Positions 60,701 through 64,000 of a DNA stretch of 64,000 nt are shown here, one piece after another (positions within the stretch are counted from its first letter, which is position 1; each line of letters begins with the position of its first letter). Both the position numbers and the translations under genes were made by a program. Origin of the DNA: Halichondria panicea (taxonomy: Eukaryota; Porifera; Demospongiae; Suberitida; Halichondriidae); the NCBI RefSeq assembly GCF_963675165.1, contig NC_087379.1, positions 6,534,839 to 6,598,838 of the forward strand, in the 5' to 3' direction. The notes beneath the pieces are model-generated. The model did no database searches. It saw only the letters and a program-made list of their open reading frames with translations, and was not told where the DNA came from.

Positions 60701-62486
60701 TGCTAGTCTAGCTGAGCAACAATTAAATGTCATTTACCTGAGAGGTTTCATGTGGCTGAGATTGTTCTAAACTTGTACACTTCCTGAATAAAGTTGTGCT
60801 TAGAGCTGAGTCTAAGAATACTGGAGCATTCAGGATTGATACTAGATCTAGAACTTAAGTCTTGGTCTTCTTTGTTTGAGGTAGCTAGCTAGCTGAGACT
60901 AACTACCTGAGACAAAGCCAAAGTGAAACGCTTCACGGTGCTGCTCTGATTATTGATTTGCAGCCACGTGTGAAAAGATGGGCAGTGCTGCATGATTTCA
61001 ATTATAGGGAGCCCTGCCCAATTTTCTCAGCAGCTCCGGGGGGGGGGGGTTTCTGGGCAACCAGGAAACAATGGTAGCTACGCCCCTGCTTACATATACT
61101 CGACATCCGTTTTCCTGCAGTTGTTCATGCCCAAGGTCCTGGTAATGTACGTACTTGTTCTCCTGGGAGGTCTCTTCTACATCAGTCAGTTCCCAGAGAA
61201 ATTATTCCCAGGCAAGTGCAGAATAACGGTTAATTGCACTGCATGTACTGTATTAGTTACTATACAGTCACCACAGACCAACACATCAATTATGGTGTCG
61301 TTTTGTATACTTTTATAAGTTCAGGAGTACGTACTGTATAGCGGGTATATTTCGAGGGTATAAACTTTTACGGATTGACCGTTTGAACGATTTTAATTTT
61401 CGCGGAATAGCATCCTTTCTTGTATGCGATATTAAGTTCGTGGGTATAATATTCGCGGTATACATGCTTGATCAGCAAAAACTGCAAACATTTATACCCT
61501 CGAAATATACACGCTATACGGTATTTATTTCCTGAAATTGTCACATTCATGATAATTCTTATAATTATCTACAGTGCATGTACAGTGCAAGTAACCTAGG
61601 GAGTAGAATACCACATTTTGGTACATAAATGTGAATATCTTGACCTTAAAACATTTCTAAGAAATTTTGATGATACCAAAGTGTAGGTGAATGCTTGAGC
61701 TTCAACATATCCAAAAATGTTTCCATGGCAACCTAAGGTGGTGGGTATGTGGTTGCTTTTACAACAGCAACAAATTATTATAGTGAGCAAAAGCTTAGGG
61801 AGGAAAAACACCAACCGTTGTCGGGTAAGGTCTGGAACTCTGGCATTAACATTAGTGGATAGTTGAGCTAACATATGCATGAATTAAAATCGGTTACATA
61901 AGTACACACGCTGTTTCGTACTCCATTATGTGTGTTTTTGGGTACCTTTTCGCTTAGGGAGAGATTTCAAGTAAATTTTTCGGCTAAGGTCTAATTTTTT
62001 TACACATGTAATTGTTAATAAATTGTCTATCTTTTGGTAGAAGCAATTTTTCTAGAAACATTTTACTTCCAGAGATAATTGATGTTACATACATTTTTTT
62101 ACAATCATCCCCGTTTTCACCTAAATGATTTTTCACTATAACAATGTTTGTAGCTTATTCATTCACCTACACAATGGTATCAGCATCATTTCTTAGAAAT
62201 GTTCCAAACTCAAGATACACTTAAGTACAAAATAATGTTTGTATTCTACTCCCTAGGTTACAGGCACTGTAGATTTTACAAATAATTATCCCGTGCAGGT
62301 CGTGTGAATATGTTTGGCTCTAGTCATCAATGGTGGCATATTATGATCCTGATAGCGTTTGGCTGGGCTCATCACATGGGAGTGGTGGTGTTCACCCACT
62401 GGAGAACTCATTCGTGCACAATAGTGACCCAAACTAACAATGATGACTCGTGGAGTTTGTACACATTCCTGGGAATCAAAGTTTGA
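57786..62486 (+). CDS. PAQR3: PAQR3-like seven-transmembrane protein (progestin/adipoQ receptor family)
   Basis: Six exons (57786-57964, 59297-59459, 59804-59956, 60176-60373, 61121-61211, 62299-62486) give 323 residues, close to vertebrate PAQR3 (about 310). Family signatures are clear: NPNITDGYRAHL near residue 45, SNETINIWSHLLG at about 62-75, GYHLFSC, CYFPGAYYAFYC, MHWVLQTGG and SSHQWWH in the last helix. PAQR proteins are hydrolase-like 7TM proteins with a zinc site; the histidine in GYH and the two in HQWWH match the usual ligands. PAQR3 acts at the Golgi, tethering Raf and SREBP regulators in mammals; the same role here is inferred. The fifth intron uses a GC donor (GCAAGT at 61212), the only way to keep phase. 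Intron 1 contains an intronless MATH/BTB copy, and introns 2, 4 and 5 contain MITEs. Confidence 0.9.
58079..59048 (+). pseudogene. Intronless MATH-like/BTB (SPOP-type) gene copy with a frameshift, nested in PAQR3 intron 1
   Basis: The ATG at 58079 opens about 262 codons without introns. The N-terminal part looks like a divergent MATH domain. A BTB domain follows (LNDVMLYFGPEKELVQASKF, ARSPVFKKMFEA, EMITYIYTDEAP), then the start of the BACK/3-box helices, ending at a TGA (58865-58867) right after FADRY. The +1/-2 frame continues the family sequence (DYVLFFITKDKD...SDEWKEVKKFPDLV) to a Lys/Arg-rich end (KRAKCD) and TAG at 59046. SPOP-like proteins are substrate adaptors of Cullin-3 ubiquitin ligases. 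The lack of introns and nested position suggest a retrocopy. The break near 58850-58865 is either a real disabling mutation or a sequencing error; if expressed as is, the truncated protein still has the MATH-like and BTB parts. Confidence 0.75.
59575..59716. mobile_element. CCGTATAGCG-family MITE, copy E
   Basis: TACCGTATAGCGCGAATTTT at the left, complement of AATTTCGCGCTATACGGT at the right. In PAQR3 intron 2. Confidence 0.8.
60481..61088. mobile_element. 608-bp MITE, CAGGGGCGTAGC ends, 5-bp target-site duplication CTTAC
   Basis: CAGGGGCGTAGCCA at the left and TAGCTACGCCCCTG at the right are inverted repeats. CTTAC flanks both edges (60476-60480, 61089-61093). The interior is non-coding with a poly(G) run near 61038. 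It fills most of PAQR3 intron 4. Confidence 0.82.
61332..61523. mobile_element. CCGTATAGCG-family MITE, copy F (GGGTATATTTCGAGG subtype)
   Basis: TACTGTATAGCGGGTATATT at the left, complement of ATATACACGCTATACGGTA at the right. In PAQR3 intron 5, ~60 bp from the next element. Confidence 0.8.
61583..62269. mobile_element. 687-bp inverted-repeat element flanked by TA
   Basis: Ends CAGTGCAAGTAACCTAGGG and CCCTAGGTTACAGGCACTG are inverted. Similarity of the arms continues about 100 bp inward (AACATTTCTAAGAAAT, GTGTAGGTGAATG). TA on both sides fits Tc1/mariner-type insertion. It has no transposase. Ends 29 bp before the last PAQR3 exon. Confidence 0.78.
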
Positions 62487-63009
62487 TTATTTTTTGGCAT
62501 ATTAATTTTTATTGTTCATTTATAGTATTACGTATTATAATTATGATATCTATATGTACGTGTATATATAAGCTCTAGCTGAGGTCATAATAATAAGCAA
62601 TGCATACTCTCTGGTGGTTATAATTATATAATTATGGCCGTTTCACAAATTAATATAGGCCATAAATGAAGGTGCAAATTGCAATCCATTCATTGTCATT
62701 GTGTACCTTTTTATTCGGGATTCATAATTATTATGTAAGAAATGGATCAGGACATAGTTGCCATGGTTACTGCCTTGTTGTGTACATTAGTTAAATTGCT
62801 ATTTATTTAATTACTACGTACAGTGCATGTTATCCGATGAAAGGTATAATTATGTACATTTTGGGAAAATAACGTGCAATTGACGGATTTTTTTACAAAC
62901 AAATTTTGTTCAAAGGCATAATAATTAACATAATTATAGTAAGCAATCTAAAGAAAATTATAATTATATGCACGATCATACATCACTATTAATTGGGTTA
63001 GCTGACAAA
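62487..63009. other. Intergenic, convergent 3' ends
   Basis: 523 bp between the stops of PAQR3 (plus) and the last gene (minus). AT-rich with many TAATTAT runs; no clear AATAAA and no repeat family recognised. Confidence 0.5.
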
Positions 63010-64000
63010 CTACGTGTACTTGCTATCTAATAGTGTGACCAAGTCAGTGTGTAGTGGGTCGAGTCTGAGAGTGGAGACAAACTTGTGGTACTTGTGGGGG
63101 TGGTGTTTGACCACACCCAGCAGGGTAGTGTACAGTCTGGTGGCCTTCTCTCTCTTGGTCTCATTCACATACTCGTTGGTTTTCTCAAGAATGGACACAG
63201 TGATGAGCTCAGCTGACAGGAGGTGGAGGGCCAAGGCCTTCGGGTCCTCAGAGAGTGACTGGACTATCTTCTCACTGCAGCTCACCAGCACACTGTAGCC
63301 AGCGTTACCTGCAGGAGAGAGGAAATGGCTAGAGCATGATACGCCCACACACTGGAGACCTAGTTAAGGGGGATCAAGTTAGAGAGACTTTTGCCCCCCC
63401 CCGCTTGGATTTGACTCCCTCTAATTAAAACATGGTATCACGTAATATTACTTTGGGGTTTTGGTGTGCCGCCTCTTAGAGAAATAACTCTGGGCTATTA
63501 TAACCTTGAATGTGTATTTTCCAGAAAACAACCAATTACGCAAGCTTCTTTTGGGAGGTCATTTTAGAAGGTCATACGTAACTTCAAGAATTAAAAATTA
63601 AAAATATGAATTCTGTACCAGTCCGTACAACACTAGTTAAGGCATATCACTTGACAAAGTTCTGGGAGGATCCAAAAACTGTCCATTTCAACAAAAGACC
63701 ATAGGCTAAAATTATTAGCATAAAAACGCTGCTAGCTTCTTTCAGGATGTCATAACTTCACTGAAAATCTCAATACAAAACTAAGAAACGCATTCTGTAT
63801 CTCTAGATAAGGCAGGGTTTTGGAAAGAGCAAAAAAATGCAGAAAACCTTTGTTAATTTCAGAGGAAATTAGGTTTTTGCTTCCCTACCATTTGGATTTG
63901 GTTTGCCCCTCTCTGAATTAAACTCACCACTAACTCCACTGAGTGTGTGGATGTCCCTGAGTAGACAGTCCACAGCTCTCAACAGATTAGCTCCATTCTC
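63010..64000 (-). CDS. 3' end of a gene encoding a CARD/death-fold-like C-terminus (partial)
   Basis: Two exons are visible: 63928-64000 (cut by the window edge) and 63010-63307. They join in phase 1 and end in TAG at 63010. The 123 visible residues are helical. After ENGANLLRAVDCLLRDIH comes a segment SAELITVSILEKTNEYVNET followed by KREKATRLYTTLLGVVKHHP and KYHKFVSTLR. The pattern of an early leucine-rich helix, T-x-x-x-KA-x-L, a short loop and a final F-x-x-x-L resembles a caspase-recruitment (CARD) domain. If so, it would be a protein-interaction module of an immune or apoptosis protein. The upstream part lies outside the window, and the family call is by eye. Confidence 0.55.
63308..63927. 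other. Intron of the CARD-like gene, possible diverged internal repeat
   Basis: 620-bp intron. GGATTTG...CCCTCT...AATTAAA occurs near both ends (about 63412-63428 and 63893-63922). Two central blocks starting GCTTCTTT and continuing through ATTCTGTA (about 63544 and 63735) look like an old duplication. No gene seen. Confidence 0.4.

Overview
The window reads as nuclear DNA of an early-branching animal, most likely a demosponge. The reasons are compact intron-dense genes with GT-AG introns mostly of 50-600 bp, AT-rich non-coding DNA, many short inverted-repeat transposons, and one enormous SRCR-repeat receptor of a kind known to be expanded in sponges. The species is an inference. Exon boundaries were placed by eye from splice sites and reading phase. 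In every multi-exon gene the phases join without a break.

Layout. 1-1820 is gene-free 3' flank. 1821-40652 (minus) is one gene of about 91 coding exons (15,516 coding bases, 5,171 residues): signal peptide, 41 SRCR domains, four fibronectin-III-like domains, a Cys-containing juxtamembrane stretch, one transmembrane helix and a 91-residue tail with sorting/adaptor-like motifs. 40849-43400 (minus) is a LAMP/Ac45-like type I membrane protein. 43680-46671 (plus) is a predicted myristoylated coiled-coil protein resembling stathmin-domain proteins, in a head-to-head pair with the previous gene. 47313-57314 (minus) is an F-BAR - C1 - SH3 - SH3 membrane/actin adaptor. 57786-62486 (plus) is a PAQR3-like seven-transmembrane protein, head-to-head with the F-BAR gene. 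Its first intron holds an intronless, frameshifted MATH/BTB gene copy. 63010-64000 (minus) is the 3' end of a gene whose C-terminus looks like a CARD/death-fold domain.

Mobile DNA. I count at least six copies of one CCGTATAGCG-ended MITE family, all between 46.9 and 61.5 kb. There is also a 966-bp foldback element built of ~40-bp subrepeats inside the receptor tail intron, three elements with visible target-site duplications of 5 or 10 bp, a large TA-flanked element, and palindromic repeats with a GGCCTGCGGCCC core.

The strongest biology is the giant receptor. All 78 SRCR exons are multiples of three flanked by phase-1 introns. 38 of 41 domains carry an extra cysteine pair outside the usual six, and the other three lost both partners together. 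The tail carries NPxF, YxxPhi and a C-terminal EEY. It is a good candidate for a recognition or adhesion receptor (immune, allorecognition or aggregation); that role is inference.
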